Below are positions 24,864 through 36,462 of a stretch of 64,000 nucleotides of DNA, in pieces. The notes beneath the pieces were generated by a model, which did not search any database, was not told the origin of the DNA, and saw nothing but the letters and a program-made list of their open reading frames with translations. The position numbers were made by a program, and so were the translations under genes. The stretch lies in the NCBI RefSeq assembly GCF_017591425.1, contig NW_024467120.1:11718001-11782000 (forward strand), written 5' to 3'. The DNA comes from Ochotona curzoniae (lineage: Eukaryota > Chordata > Mammalia > Lagomorpha > Ochotonidae). Position 1 is the stretch's first letter; each line of letters begins with the position of its first letter.

Positions 24864-25204
24864 TTATTATTATTATAATTGTTATTGTTAATTATTTATT
24901 TTTATTGCAAAGTCAGATATACAAAGAAGAGGAGAGACAGGAAGATATTCTGTCTGATGATTCATTCACCAAGTGATCACAATGGTTGGAGCTGGGTCAA
25001 TCTGGAGCCAGGAGCCAAGAGCTTCTTCCAGGTCTCCCATATGGGTGCATGATCCCAAGGCCGTGGGCCATCTTTGACTGCTTTCCCAGGCTACAGGCAG
25101 GGAGCTGGATGGGAAGTGGTGATGCCGAGATTAGAACTGGTGTTCATATGGGATCCTGGTATGTTCAAGGTGAGGACTAGCCGCTAGGCCACCACACTGG
25201 GCTC
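24864..25204 (-). mobile_element. C-repeat SINE (CSINE)
   Basis: A TTATTATTATTATAATTG tail region at the left, then TTGCAAAGTCAGATATACAAA. It ends CACACTGGGCTC. Confidence 0.8.
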
Positions 25205-25221
25205 AGTTTGTGGCTTTTTAA

Positions 25222-25560
25222 AGTTGGACATCATGGCACAATGACTGAATGGCTAAATCCTCACTTTGGAAGTACTAGGCTCCCCTATGAGTGCCAGTTC
25301 TAATCCCGGCTGCTTCACTTCCCATCCAGCTTCTTGTTTATGGATTGGGAAAGCAGTAGAGAATGGAACAAAGCCTTGGGACCTTGCCCCCATGTGGGAG
25401 ACCCGGAAGAAGCTCCTGGCTTGGATCAGTTCAGCTGTAGCTTTAGCAACATTTTGGGGATTTAACCAATGGATGGAAGATCTTTCTCTCTGAATCTCCT
25501 TCTCTCTATATATCTGCTCTGCCTTTCCAAGAAATATAGATTAATTTGAAAAAAAAAACT
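25222..25560 (+). mobile_element. C-repeat SINE (CSINE)
   Basis: The sense copy contains CCAGTTCTAATCCCGGCTGC (B-box region) and the GGGAAAGCAGTAGAG block, then an A-rich end. Confidence 0.75.
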
Positions 25561-25601
25561 TTAAAAATAAAATTGAACATCCTGATAAAAATAAACACAT
25601 T

Positions 25602-25945
25602 AGGGCCCAGTGCTGTGGCCTAGCAGCTGAAATCCTTGCCTTGGCACACATTGGGATCCCATATGGGTGCCGGTTTGTATTCTGGCAACCCTGCTTCTCA
25701 TCTAGCTCCCTGCTTGTGGCCTGATAAAGCAGTCGAGGACAGCCCAAAGCCTTGGAACCCTGCACCTACACCAGAGACTTGGAAGAAGCTCCTAGCTCCT
25801 GGCTTCGGATCAGCACTGCTTCGGCTATCATGGCCATCATCATGGCCACTTGGGGAGTGAATAATCGGAGGTACTATCTTCCTCTCTGCCTCTCCTTCTC
25901 TCTGTGTATCTGACTTTCCAATAATAAAATAAAATAAATTTTAAA
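25602..25945 (+). mobile_element. C-repeat SINE (CSINE), full length
   Basis: Starts AGGGCCCAGTGCTGTGGCC and ends CCAATAATAAAATAAAATAA. It sits directly downstream of another sense copy. Confidence 0.85.
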
Positions 25946-26158
25946 AAACACATTAATATCATGAATACCTTATAAATGGTCATAACTTTAGAACATAGTT
26001 TAGGAAATCAATTCAAACAGAGCCAATATCCAATTTCAGAACTATATTAATTATGAACTGTATTGGGGCAGCCAAAATATTCTAGAATTACAAATAGAGG
26101 AGAGGCTTTTATAAATATGGTCATATCAACACATGTAATGAACTGTGCTGCATTTAAA

Positions 26159-26169
26159 AAGGATTATTA
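26159..26169 (+). repeat. Left target-site duplication of UQCRFS1 retrocopy
   Basis: AAGGATTATTA here is repeated exactly at 27632-27642. The left flank reads TTTAAAAAGG, which fits the TT/AAAA cleavage preference of the LINE-1 endonuclease. Confidence 0.8.
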
Positions 26170-27265
26170 GGCAGCAGAGGGTCGTCTCTGTGACTGGCTT
26201 GGCGGTTGAAGCAGCTGTTGCCATGTTGTCTGTTGCTGCCCGCTCCGATCTGTTTGTGCCAGAACTGTCGGACAGGTCCCGCGGGGTGGCGGGCGTGCTG
26301 TGGCCCTTGGTGCAGGCCGCGGTGCTCGCCACCCTGGAACCGCCCGTGCTGGACGTGAAGTGACCCTTCCTGTGCCGGGAGTCGCTGAGTGATCGTCCCC
26401 GTGGGTCTTAATGTCCCTGACTCTCTGTTCGTTACTCCGGTACAGGTGTCAGAATGCCTGACTTCTCTATCGAAGCAATGAAATTTTAGATAGCACCAAG
26501 TCTTCAGAAGACAGCAGCGAAGCTAGAAAAGGTTTCTCATACTTGGTAACAGCAACAGCTACTGTGGGTGCCGCGTATGCTGCCAAGAATGCTGCCTCCC
26601 GGTTTGTTTCCAGCATGAGTGCTCCAGCGGATGTGTTGGCCACGTCGAAAATTGAAATCAAGTTATCTGATATTTCAGAAGGCAAAAACATGGCTTTCCA
26701 GTGGAGAGGCAAGCCCCTGTTTGTGCAGCCCAGAACCCAGAGGGAAACTGACCAGGAAGCAGAAATCAAAGTGTCCCAGTTGACGGACCCACAGCATGAT
26801 TTAGACTGAGTAAAGAAACCCGAGTGCGTTATCCTGATAGGTGTCTGCACTCATCTTGGTTGCGTGACCCATGGCAAATGCAGGAGATTATGGTGGTTAT
26901 TACTGCCCTTGCCGTGGGTCACACTATGATGCTGCTGGCAGGATCAGGGAAGGTTCCGCACCCCTCAACCTTGAAGCTCCCGCCTACGAGTTCACTAGTG
27001 ATGACTTAGTCGTCGTCAGATAGAGACTTGGACTGAGCTTGTTTCAGTCTTCGCATCATTTCAAAAGAGAGCAAGTCTTACATATCGCCAGTTGGTTGTT
27101 TGGGAGTGTTAAGGATGTTAATATTTGTATTTGCAAACATTAATGTGAATTGACCTTAATGTAGAAATCTTTAAAGCATTCAATTAAAGCCACTGTCAGA
27201 CATTGTTAAGCGCAGTTACATCTTGGAAGGTGCAATGTCTTTGATAGCTAACTCTAATTAAAAAT
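26170..27265 (+). pseudogene. UQCRFS1: Processed pseudogene of UQCRFS1 (Rieske iron-sulfur subunit)
   Basis: An intronless copy that begins in 5' UTR, with the start codon at 26224 (MLSVAARS...), and runs to the TSDD-type C terminus near 27010. The parent encodes the Rieske Fe-S protein of mitochondrial complex III. The copy is dead. A TGA replaces an arginine codon at about 26361. A deletion and frameshift follow in the targeting-peptide region. A second TGA (CGA to TGA) lies just after PQHDLD, near 26806. Another frameshift breaks the Fe-S-binding segment after CTHLGC. Both stops look like CpG transitions. Some 200 nt of 3' UTR follow. An 11-bp duplication flanks the whole insertion, so it arrived by LINE-1-mediated retroposition. 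Confidence 0.92.
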
Positions 27266-27275
27266 AAAATCTGAT

Positions 27276-27611
27276 GGGCCCGGCGCGGTGGCGCTAGTGG
27301 TTAAAGGTCTTCGCCTTGCACGCCCGGGATCCCATATGGGTGCCGGTTCTAATCCCGGCAGCCCCACTTCCCTTCCAGCTCCCTGCCTGTGGCCCGGGAA
27401 AGCAGTCGAGGACGGCCCAAAGCTTTGGGACCCTGCACCCGCGTGGGAGACCCGGAAGAGTCTCCTGGCTTCGGATCGGCATAGCATCGGCCCGTTGTGC
27501 TCACTTGGGGAGTGAATCATCGGACGGAAGATCTTACTCTCTGTCTCTCCTCTCTGTATATCCGCCTTTCCAATGAAAAAATAATAAAAATAAATCTTTA
27601 AAAAAAAAAAA
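27276..27611 (+). mobile_element. Young full-length C-repeat SINE inside the retrocopy
   Basis: This is the cleanest copy in the window: GGGCCCGGCGCGGTGGCGC at the head, an intact B-box region, and a tail of AATAAAAATAAATC plus pure A. AAAATCTGAT at 27266-27275 is repeated exactly at 27614-27623, giving a 10-bp target-site duplication. It lies inside the 3' end of the UQCRFS1 retrocopy and is therefore younger than it. Confidence 0.95.
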
Positions 27612-27631
27612 GCAAAATCTGATGTAAAAAG

Positions 27632-27642
27632 AAGGATTATTA
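27632..27642 (+). repeat. Right target-site duplication of UQCRFS1 retrocopy
   Basis: AAGGATTATTA, an exact repeat of 26159-26169. It lies beyond the nested SINE, which shows that the SINE entered after the pseudogene did. Confidence 0.8.
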
Positions 27643-29560
27643 CAAACAGCAATCTAGTGAAAAGTGCAAAATGCAAAAGGCAAAATACAAATGAGTATGA
27701 GCTACAGAAATGAATTAGAATGTAGAAAGATAAATGATACTTTTGTTCTGAAAAAAAATTAAGTGGATGACCATTTTTCTACATGCATGCATAGGCATTG
27801 CAGACGCGAGTGTCAGAGGCCTCCGGCTTCAGCCTTCTCCTGCGACTTGCTGCCGTCGGCCACAGGGCTCTCTATGTTGGGTAAATAATCCTCCCCATCC
27901 CTCCTCCTCCTTCTTTTTCTTTTTCATTTCTTCTTGTTCCTGAGAAAATTTGCCAACTCCTCCCTGCTCAAGCCCTAGAGCCTAGCATCGCAGTAGCACC
28001 TGTTTCATTGACCTCCCAGAAGTACCAGCTTATTTTATGTCCCTGTAGTTGCCAATCTGTACCTTTTAGAAACATTCTGTGTCTTGAGCAGACTGGGTGC
28101 ACTGTGTGGTGCAGCTGAGAAGCTTCTGAGAGGTTGGTGGAGGTAAGAGAGGAGATCAGTGGGCGTTAAGGAAAGGGGTGTGTGCATGGAGGGAAGCTGT
28201 CAGCGAATGAGGATTAAAATAATCAGCACAACAGGGTTTTAATGGACCTTGTACTATGGAAATACAGGTTCCTCCAACAGTTATGGTCACTTTCACCAAA
28301 TTAGATTCTCTGTTTTTAAAAAAAAAACAATCCCAAGGGAAATGCTGGACACTACAGCCCAGAGGATGGAGCAACACTCACATCTCCACCAGACAAGCTC
28401 ACTTAGAGATTACATGTGTAACTTTAAAATGTCATGGGGGTAAAGAGGCTACGAAGCTGCTCGGGATGCCTGCATTCAGCACTGGAACACCTGGTTGCGA
28501 GTTGCAGCTTCCCCTCCTGATTCCAGCTTCCTATTAATGTGAACCATGGGAGGCAGCAGGGAATGGCTCGAGAATTTAGGCCTTTCTTGTGAGAGGCCTA
28601 GATTGCATTTCTGGCTCCCAGCTACAGCCTGGCCCAGCCCAGCAGATGGAAGATGTTTCCATCCCTCCCTACTCTGCCATCCTCTCCCCTCTCCCCACTT
28701 TCAAATAAATAAATACAATTTATTTTTTAAATGTTAGGAACATTTGGTTGACATCTCTGGTTTTATCAGGAAGGGATATGGGAGCCCCTTGGTCCTGAGG
28801 AACCTGGCACCTCCGCCCCAGAGGCAGGGTTTGCAGCTTCAAGACTCTTGACACGTAGCTTCCTCCTTTAGTCTTCATCCTCAAAGCCATGGTGGCTCAC
28901 TCCGTTGTCAAGCTCCAGAGTTAAATTTCCTATGGAGTTACTGGCCTTTGGTAGGGAGTTCCTTAGAGGCTGTCTAAGCTTCTTCCACATTTGTAGCTCG
29001 AAATTGCTATTATGGAGTCTTCTTTCTTGCATTATCAATCACTTGGAAGAAGTTTCATGTGGGTGTGGAAAAACTGGCCATAAAATGATGAACATGAATT
29101 TAATGATGGGTGAAAACCAAAATAACTTTGGGCTAGGAATGGGCTCAGGGGAGATAGCCAACACTGCCAAAGACAAGGGCTCAGTGCTCGCCTATCTCCA
29201 CTGCTTTTCCTTCCTGACAACAAGTTTCCAGCGTACTTTGTATTTCCAGTTCTATTTGTGTATCTGAACTTTGCCCCATGGTGTTTCCATCATCCAGCCC
29301 CAGCGACCCAGCCACACCTCAGCTCCGTAGATACAGAGAGCACCAGCCTCCTGCCTCGTCTTAATTTTTGGGACTGCTGGCAAACTTTGTGTTCCTTCAC
29401 TTGCAGCTGTGTTACTCATCTCTACTGTGGTTGTCACATTGCATTCTCCCTGTGTTTCTGTCCTCACATCTCCACATGGCCAGATTTCTTACATATATAC
29501 ATGCACACACACACATACATATATATGTATATACATACACATATATGCACACACACATAT
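27643..29560. other. No gene seen
   Basis: No exon or recognisable protein. A pyrimidine-rich run (CCCTCCTCCTCC) lies near 27898. An alternating CA/TA tract at about 29500-29560 borders the next SINE. Confidence 0.4.
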
Positions 29561-29562
29561 AT
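29500..29562. repeat. Alternating CA/TA microsatellite
   Basis: Imperfect run of ACACACATACATATATATG type, alternating purine and pyrimidine. Confidence 0.8.
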
Positions 29563-29564
29563 GG

Positions 29565-29864
29565 TCATTATTGGCGAGGCAGAGTTACACACAGAGGAGA
29601 AACAGAGAGATCCTCCATCTAGTAGCTCACTCCCCAAACTGCCTCAATGTCCTGGAGCTGAGTCCATCTGAAGTTAGGACCCTCTTCCAACTCTCTCATG
29701 TGAATGTAGGGGCTCAAAGATTTTGCCCAACCTCTGCTGCTTTCCCAGACCATGAGGAAGGAGCTAAATCATAAATGGAGGAGCCAGAACTCGAACCAGC
29801 GGTCATATGGGATGCATATGCTACAGATGGAGGCTTAGCCTATGAAGGCACCGTGCCGGTCCCT
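29565..29864 (-). mobile_element. Older C-repeat SINE variant
   Basis: Antisense copy that ends GCACCGTGCCGGTCCC. It shares the GATGGAGGCTTAGCCTA block with the copy at 5020-5332, suggesting the same older subfamily. Confidence 0.7.
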
Positions 29865-30277
29865 AGATAATCAGCTTTTTATAAGGACACAAATACAGGC
29901 CATCTTTCCACAGTATGGTCTCATCTTAAGGAACTGCACCTACAACCTCCCTATTTCCAAATTCAACCACCCTCTGACATCCTGGGAGTAAGGACATAAA
30001 TATATTCTCCAGAGGTGAGTGGAATACAGGAACAATTTAATTCATGACAATGTCTGATGTACCTCTCATTCATGGACTTAAATTTGCATCCTTTGACTAT
30101 GATGAATTATAACCATTAGTGTAGCAGTTTTCAGAGAGTTCTGATCCTAGAAAATTATTGTCCTTAATGGTAAAGGGAATCTTGAGAACCATGCATTGTT
30201 CTTCTAATTTCATAACACAATAAAGGATTTTCATGACCTTGTCATATATAATTATTTCTTAAGATTTGAAAAGGCAG

Positions 30278-30570
30278 ATCTAGTGATGTAATGCAGTGGG
30301 CCAAATTACTGTCTGCTGTGCTGGCATCCCATATGCCCCTCTTCTAATCCATCTCCCTGCTAATTTGCCTGCAAAAGCAGTGGAAGATAGATCAAGTCCA
30401 TGGGCCCCTGACATCACCCTAGAAGAAATGCTTGGCTACTGACCTCAACCTGCCCCATCCCTGGCTGTTGTAGCCATCTGGGGAGTGAACCAGTGAATGG
30501 AAGATCTCTCTCCTCTCTGTAGATCTGCCTTTGTAATGAATAAAAAGATTTTTTTAAATTAAAGAAAAAA
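30278..30570 (+). mobile_element. Older C-repeat SINE
   Basis: Sense copy: GGCATCCCATATGCCC, GTAGCCATCTGGGGAGTGAACC and an A-rich end after AATGAATAAAAAG. Confidence 0.65.
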
Positions 30571-30889
30571 AAAAAACAGGGAAAAGATCTATAGTAAAAG
30601 GTTTATTACATTAAGTTAGATTCATTCAAAGTTACATTTAAAAGATTTAAGAAGCAAGGCATAGAGTTAGTGTTTTTAACACATTAAGGTGTTGGATAAA
30701 GAGCTTGTACCCCGACTACAAAGGGAAAAAAAAGTTTTTGCAAATTAACAAGAAAGCAGTCTGTTAGGGACTGAATTTTTGTCTTCCCAGCAAAATTTCT
30801 ATGCTGAAGTCCTACTTGCTAGGCGACTATATTTAAACATAGGGTTAGTATGGAGGGAATTAAGACTAAATAAAGAGTTCAGTATGATG

Positions 30890-31205
30890 GTTCAACTGGC
30901 TACTCCTCCATCTACAAGTGTCAGCATCCCACATGGGTATCGGTTTGTGTCCTGGCTGCTCCACTTCCCATCCAGCTCCCTGTTTGGTCTGAGAAGCAGT
31001 AGAGGATGATCCAAGTCCTTGGGACCCTGCACCCATGTGGGAGATCCGGAAGAGGCTCCTGGCTTTAGTTTAGCTCAGCTCAGGATCAACTCAGCTCTGG
31101 CCATTGTGGTCGAGTGATTCTATGGGTGAAAGATCTTTCTCTCTGTTGCTCCTTCTCTCTGTAAATCTGCTTTTCCAAGAAAATAAATCTTTTCTTTTTT
31201 TTTTT
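30890..31205 (+). mobile_element. C-repeat SINE
   Basis: Sense copy: CAGCATCCCACATGGG, TGCACCCATGTGGGAGATCC, and an end at CCAAGAAAATAAATC. Confidence 0.7.
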
Positions 31206-31539
31206 TTTAAGAGAAAGAAGATTGAATACACAGTAAAGGGTTGCAGGGTGGTATCTAATGCATCTGCCTAGTTTCTTTACATGAGGAAAATCACTGTTTG
31301 GCCAAAGGGAGAAGACACCAATGTCCCACACTGAAATGCCTGGGTTCTGTTCCCAGGAGCCACTCCTCACTCCAGCTTTCTGCTATTCATGCACTCTGTA
31401 GGCAGGAGCAGTTGGAGCCCTGCCATCGGCTCTAGATTTTCCAGCTCCCACCTTCACACTGGCCTTTGGAGAGTACACCAGAGGATGGGAGGTCTACCTA
31501 GAGAATAAATAAATAAGATGTTTAAGATAAATTTTAAGG

Positions 31540-31860
31540 GTGATATTTTGATGCAGCAGGTTAAACTGCTACTTGCAACACTGGCCTTCCAAAAAGAAGC
31601 ACTGGTTTGAGCCCCAGCTTCGTGTTAATAGAACTGGGAAGATACTGGAGGATAGCCTAAGGACTTGGGTCCCAGCCAGCCATTTGGTAAACCTGGCTGG
31701 AGTTCCTGGCTCAGGCTTTGGCCTCACCCATCCTTTGGTTGTTGTGCCATTTTGAGGAGGAAACCAGAAGGCAGAGAATCACTGTCTCATTCTCTCTTCC
31801 TCTTTCCCTCCCCAACCCCTTCCTTGTTATCTGGCTTCTAAATAAATTTTAAAAATAAAA
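31540..31860 (+). mobile_element. Divergent old SINE
   Basis: The head reads GATGCAGCAGGTTAAACTGC, unlike the young C-repeat head, and the tail reads CTAAATAAATTTTAAAAAT. It is probably an older lagomorph SINE subfamily. Confidence 0.55.
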
Positions 31861-31865
31861 TATAG

Positions 31866-32200
31866 GGGCCCAGCATGATAGCCTAGTGGCTAAAGTCCTT
31901 GCGTTGAATGCACCGGAATCCCATATGGTCACCGGTTCTAATCCGGGCAGCCCTGCTTCCCATCCAGCTCCCTGCTTGTGGCCTGGGAAAGCAGTCAAGG
32001 ATGGCCCAAAGCCTTGGGACCCTGCACCCTTGTGGGAGACACAGAAGAGGCTCCTGGCACCTGGCTTTGGCTCAGCTCAGCTCTGGCCACTGCGACCACT
32101 TGAGGAGTGAATGATCAGATGGAAGATCTTCCTCTCTCTCTTCTCCTCTCTGTATATCAGACTTTGCAATAAAAATGAACAAATCATTTAAAATATATAA
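31866..32200 (+). mobile_element. C-repeat SINE (CSINE), full length
   Basis: GGGGCCCAGCATGATAGCC head and a GCAATAAAAATGAACAAATC tail. It lies immediately after the older sense copy. Confidence 0.85.
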
Positions 32201-32302
32201 GGATTTTTTGATGCAATGATAATTCATGATCTGTGCATACTTTTATCCGTAATGATCATTTCCATGAAGTTATCAAAGACTACTGAATGCACAGCTATGT
32301 TG

Positions 32303-32632
32303 TTTTTTTTTTTTTTAAGATTGATTTATTTTTGGAAAAGCAGATATACAGAAAGGAGAAGAGACAGAGGGGAAAATCTTCCATCTGATGATTCAGTCAC
32401 TAAGTGACCACAATGGTTGGTGCTGCGCTGATCCGGAGCCAGGAGCTTATTCTGGGTCTCCCAAATGGATGCAAGGTCCCAAGGCTTTAGGCCATCCTTG
32501 ACCGCTTTCCCAGGCCACAAGCAGGGAGCTGGATGGGAAGTGGAGCTGCCAGGATTAGAACTGGCGCCCATATGGGATCCCAGCATGTGCAAGGCAAAGA
32601 CTTTAGCCACTAGGCCACTACGCCGGGCCCTA
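32303..32632 (-). mobile_element. C-repeat SINE (CSINE), full length
   Basis: T run at 32300-32315, then AAGATTGATTTATTTTTGG. It ends TACGCCGGGCCC. It lies ~100 bp from a sense copy, so the pair forms an inverted SINE repeat. Confidence 0.85.
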
Positions 32633-32703
32633 TATTTCTTTTATAAAGCCATTCAGTCTGTGGCATTTAACACACAGCTCAGTCTTTAACAATGAGCAAA
32701 AAC

Positions 32704-32865
32704 AGGCCCGGCAGGATCCTGGCTTCGGATCGGCATAGCATCGATTGTTGCGCTCACTGGGGGAGTGAATCATCGGACGGAAGATCTTCCTCTCTGTCTC
32801 TCCTCTCTGTATATCCGCCTTTCCAATAAAAAAAAAATAATAAAAATGAATCTTTAAAAAAAATG
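32704..32865 (+). mobile_element. C-repeat SINE with internal deletion
   Basis: The head GGCCCGGC is joined directly to GGATCCTGGCTTCGGATCGG, so most of the 5' half is missing. The 3' half matches the young copy at 27276-27611 (CATAGCATCG, CATCGGACGG). Confidence 0.75.
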
Positions 32866-32979
32866 TTTGTTTTAGAGTAACACTTTTGAAATCCATATGT
32901 ACTAAAGGTTTTCAAAAGCTCATGGCAAATGTGTATTATGAATAAAATATGCATAGGACTGTAATCATGGCTATGTACT

Positions 32980-33680
32980 GATGAAGTATAATTCAGCTGC
33001 CAGAAATGATTATGTAAAAATCACTGAAAAATGTTTACAAAATAATGCTGAGTGAATGCAGCACTCAAAATGCATAATACATTAATTATGTTGTATTTAT
33101 TTATTACATAAATAATCTGGTAGAAAATATAAAAATACAGTGAGAAACCAGTGCTCATTTTGAAAGACTAACAATCTCAACTTAAAAATCTATTACGTAT
33201 GATGTGCAAGAACAGGAACTCTCATATAGATTTCAGTCAATGCTGCGTTTGTGAAGTTATTCATATCTATTTAAAATTTTGGTTTAACTTGTCATTCACT
33301 TTTCATTCTATTGTACCCAAGCTGATACATGTCCAAAAAGAGGCTGCAATTTAACCCAATGATTCCACTCACAGGTATATGGATACGTGCACATACAGAA
33401 TAATAATAATAAACCAGGACACAACACAGGAATAGGCATAGCATTGCTTATTGCAGCTCAAAAAGAGAAACAACTCAAATGCCCTTCAACAGTGAAATGG
33501 CTACATCATGGCTCACTCAAAAGCTGGGCTGCCATACAACCTTAGAAATAAATTAATCACATTTACAGCAACACAAATCTGCTCAAACTTGATGTTTTAA
33601 GTCAAAGACTCCACATACAGAAGTCTACATTTGCTTGATATCCATTTTGTATAAGTTCCAAAAACTGGCATGCTTACTTA
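32980..33680 (+). mobile_element. LINE-1 3'-region relic
   Basis: In order: ATGATTCCACTCACAGGTAT, TTGCTTATTGCAGC, AACTCAAATGCCCTTCAACA and ACTTGATGTTTTAAGT-type segments. They follow the layout of the conserved L1 3' end. It is heavily decayed and has no coding capacity. Confidence 0.6.
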
Positions 33681-34585
33681 CAGGGGGCTATATCTAGCGA
33701 AGACAAATGAGCTTGTGACTGGAAATGAGCGTAAGGCGGCTCTGAAGGGTTGGCTAATATTCCATTTTTGGACTTACTTATGGGAATTGCGATGCTTACT
33801 AAGACATTATTGCTTCATGATATGTAAATCGTGTTCCTGTGGACGGGGAGGAGGAAGCAGATCTCCGTTCTGTTGTGGACACTGCTCCAGGAAAAATTAA
33901 GTGGACAGTGGTATGGAGACGGATCTTCTGCCCTAAAAAGCAGTGAGGAGGAAAACTGCATGTGTTTTTTGTTTACATTTGCATATTAAAATACTGGAAG
34001 GAGAACTGTGATTAACACAGTGGTGGGGAATTAGATGTCTTGGTGTGTTTATTTTCACACAAATTTTATTATTTGAAAGCCAGAATGACAGGGAGAGAGT
34101 TTTTCCATCTGTTGGCCCATCCTTGCAGCTGGTCCAAGCCAAACCCAGAAGCCCAGAACTCCATCTGGGTCTCCCACGGGCACTGGGCATCACCCAAAGC
34201 CATGAGAGGGCACCAGCGAGGGAGCTGGATCAGAAGTATAAGCAGTTGAAATGCAAAATGACACTACAGCAGGAGATTTCTACAACACAGGTGATAAATA
34301 AGGCTAATTAATAATGCATTTAAAAAATACTGGGACAAACTAATAAGAAAATGACCAAGAGAGAGGCATACTATTCTCTAAGTAGCCAGTAACCCTACAG
34401 AAAGGAGCCAGGAGCAGCCATGGCTATGCAGAGCAGTAATCATGTGAAGTTAATTTACCCACACCCTTTAGGGTGGTAGCAACCACTGAGACCACATTTT
34501 GATGAGTAATGCAGGAACTATCTCAGACATTTCTGGAAAGGTGTGCTATTTCCAGCACATCAGCAACATTTGGCCATTTTTAAAG
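33681..34585. other. No gene seen; old SINE fragment at 34048-34250 (-)
   Basis: The fragment near 34048-34250 shows CCATCTGTTGGCCCATCC and GGGTCTCCCACGGG on the plus strand, i.e. an eroded antisense C-repeat. The rest is AT-rich with no exon signal. Confidence 0.4.
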
Positions 34586-34589
34586 ATTT

Positions 34590-34912
34590 ATTTGGAGCTG
34601 GTGCAGCAACTCCCAGGGTAATTCATTATCTGCAAGTGCTGGATATCCCACATGGGTGTGACTTCATATCCTGGTTGCTCCACTTCCCATTCAGCCTGGG
34701 AAGTGTAGAGGTTGGCCTGGGTCTTTAGGACCCTGCACCACCATGGGAGACCCGGAGGAGGAACCCGGCTTTGGATCAGCTCAGCTTCAAACCTTTGTGG
34801 CCATTTAGGGAGTGAACCAACAGATCTAAGATTTTTCTTGTCTCCCAGTTGAACTCAATTGCTTTTGCCTTTTCAATTAATACTTAAATCTTTAAAATAA
34901 ATAAATAAATAC
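34590..34912 (+). mobile_element. C-repeat SINE, older copy
   Basis: GGATATCCCACATGGGTGTG, GACCCTGCACCACCATGGG and a tail of AAATAAATAAATAAATAC. Confidence 0.65.
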
Positions 34913-35494
34913 ATACTTGCGAGAAAGCGGCTAGTAAAAGCCAGCATGTAACATACAGAGCCAGAACTGGTCCAGTCTGAAACCAGGAGCTTCTTTTAGG
35001 GTTGCCAATCCGCATCTGATCCGGAACACGTGGGCCTTCTTTCGCTTTTCCAGGTGCAATAGGGCCTCAAGCCCTCAGTATGGAATGGCAGAGCAGCAGG
35101 CCCTGTCTCTACCCACCCACTGCCTCATTTCCTAAGCTCTTCCCCACCTGTTTTGGGCCACCCTATTGTTATGAAAAAAGGTATACAGGGTGGAGCTAAC
35201 TCAGCACCCCACTAAGAGCACTGCCCTGCTTATCTGAAGTCCCTAACAGATGGTGCAAAGTGGCTTCTGCTGCCCAAGGGGAAGGCCTGGGTGAGATTCT
35301 GCCCGTGCAGCCACGCCTGCAATATCCCAACCCTGGGGACCAGAGGAACAAGTGCCCAGACCGCCACAGCTCCCCAGAACACGGAAGTATGGAATCTGCC
35401 CAAGCTCTTTGGTGCACCTGAATGAGGTTCTAACCCCTAAGCAACCTCCATCTCGGTGTCAGTGTGTACAGCTCTCAACTGCAACCATATAGGT

Positions 35495-35510
35495 GGCTCT
35501 TAAAAGAGCC
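35495..35510 (-). terminator. H1-1: Histone 3' stem-loop of H1-1
   Basis: On the minus strand GGCTCTTTTAAGAGCC: a 6-bp stem and loop TTTA, 34 nt after the stop codon. It binds SLBP. A purine-rich downstream element (GTTGAGAGCTGT, minus strand, 35468-35479) suits U7 snRNP pairing. Confidence 0.93.
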
Positions 35511-35544
35511 GTTGGGTTACTGGAAGCAGCTTCCAACCAGAACT

Positions 35545-36198
35545 TTACTTTTTCTTGGGTGCCGTCTTCTTGGGTTTGGCAGCCTTGGGTTTAGTAACCT
35601 TTGCCTTAGTGGCTTTGGGCTTCACAGCCTTAGCCTTGGCAGGGCTTTTTGCGACTACTTTCTTGGGCTTCACAACTTTGGGTTTCTTGGGACTCTTGGA
35701 AGTCTTCTTTGCTGCCGCAGGCTTCTTCGCTTTCTTTGGAGACTTCGTGACCTTTTTCGCAACAGCTGCCGCGGCTTTCTTCGGCTTCTTAGGCACGCTG
35801 GTGGCCTTTGCTTTTCCAGTAGCCTTTCCAGAGCTAGATTTGACTTCCCCGGAAACCGCCTTCTTGTTGAGCTTGAAGGAGCCGGAGGCGCCGGTGCCCT
35901 TGGTCTGGACCAGGGTGCCCTTGCTCACCAGGCTCTTGAGCCCCAGCTTGATGCGGCTGTTGTTCTTCTCCACATCGTAGCCGGCGGCCGCCAGCGCCTT
36001 CTTGAGCGCGGCCAGGGAGACCCCGCTGCGCTCGTTGGAGCTGGAAACAGCCTGGATTATCAGCTCCGACACGGAGGGACCAGCCGGCTTCTTGGAGGCC
36101 GATCCCGTCTTCGCGGGCTTCCTGGCCGCCTTCTTAGCAGGAGCGGGTTTCTCGGGCGCAGCGGAGGCAGGCTGAGTGACCGGAGCGGTCTCGGCCAT
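35545..36198 (-). CDS. H1-1: Linker histone H1.1
   Basis: Intronless, 217 residues. A short Pro/Ala/Lys N-terminal tail is followed by the winged-helix globular domain (about residues 40-113, from GPSVSELI to GSFKLNKK). The C-terminal tail is a long Lys/Ala/Pro region with S/T-P-K-K type CDK sites. The tail pattern ([26 protein letters not shown]) is closest to human H1.1, and the position next to TRIM38 agrees. It binds linker DNA at the nucleosome dyad and compacts chromatin. The second residue is Ala where human H1.1 has Ser. It is transcribed away from the H3 gene at 38070. The stem-loop at 35495-35510 marks it as replication-dependent. Confidence 0.96.
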   Translation of the reverse strand: MAETAPVTQPASAAPEKPAPAKKAARKPAKTGSASKKPAGPSVSELIIQAVSSSNERSGVSLAALKKALAAAGYDVEKNNSRIKLGLKSLVSKGTLVQTKGTGASGSFKLNKKAVSGEVKSSSGKATGKAKATSVPKKPKKAAAAVAKKVTKSPKKAKKPAAAKKTSKSPKKPKVVKPKKVVAKSPAKAKAVKPKATKAKVTKPKAAKPKKTAPKKK

Positions 36199-36224
36199 TG
36201 TGACAACTACAGCAAGAAGTCAAC

Positions 36225-36380
36225 CAGAATGACTGCTAAAGCAGGATTGACGCTCCAAGCAGGCGCACCGCGTATTTATAGGGCCCCGCTGCGCCGTGAT
36301 TGGTGCGTTAGCCGCCGTGCCCTGGCGCCCCCTACGCGCCGCGCTCCGCTCGGCCTGGGCCTCCGGGGGCGGTCCACACC
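36225..36380 (-). promoter_or_regulatory. H1-1: H1-1 promoter
   Basis: Reading the minus strand: a GC box (plus-strand GGGGGCGG near 36366-36373), CCAAT (ATTGG at 36299-36303), then TATAAATA (36273-36280), ~75 nt before the start codon. This is the usual H1 arrangement. I did not find a clean AAACACAAA box; a near match (AAACACG) lies farther away, near 36519. Confidence 0.75.
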
Positions 36381-36462
36381 GCCAATGCACCCTAACCCAC
36401 TCACCCCCATCCCGCCAGGGGCAACTTCTCTTGGGAAGCAAGTAGCCGTGGCTGGTGAATGA

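Noticed and set aside
27276..27611. tRNA gene, because of the B-box-like GGTTCTAATCCC.
   Set aside because: The same motif recurs in dozens of copies with A tails. It is the tRNA-derived head of a SINE, without a cloverleaf.
35464..36462. A 332-codon plus-strand frame opposite H1-1, and a 280-codon one opposite H1-2 (57835-58677).
   Set aside because: Antisense shadows of the Lys/Ala-rich H1 tails. Their Leu/Gly-rich products match no known protein.
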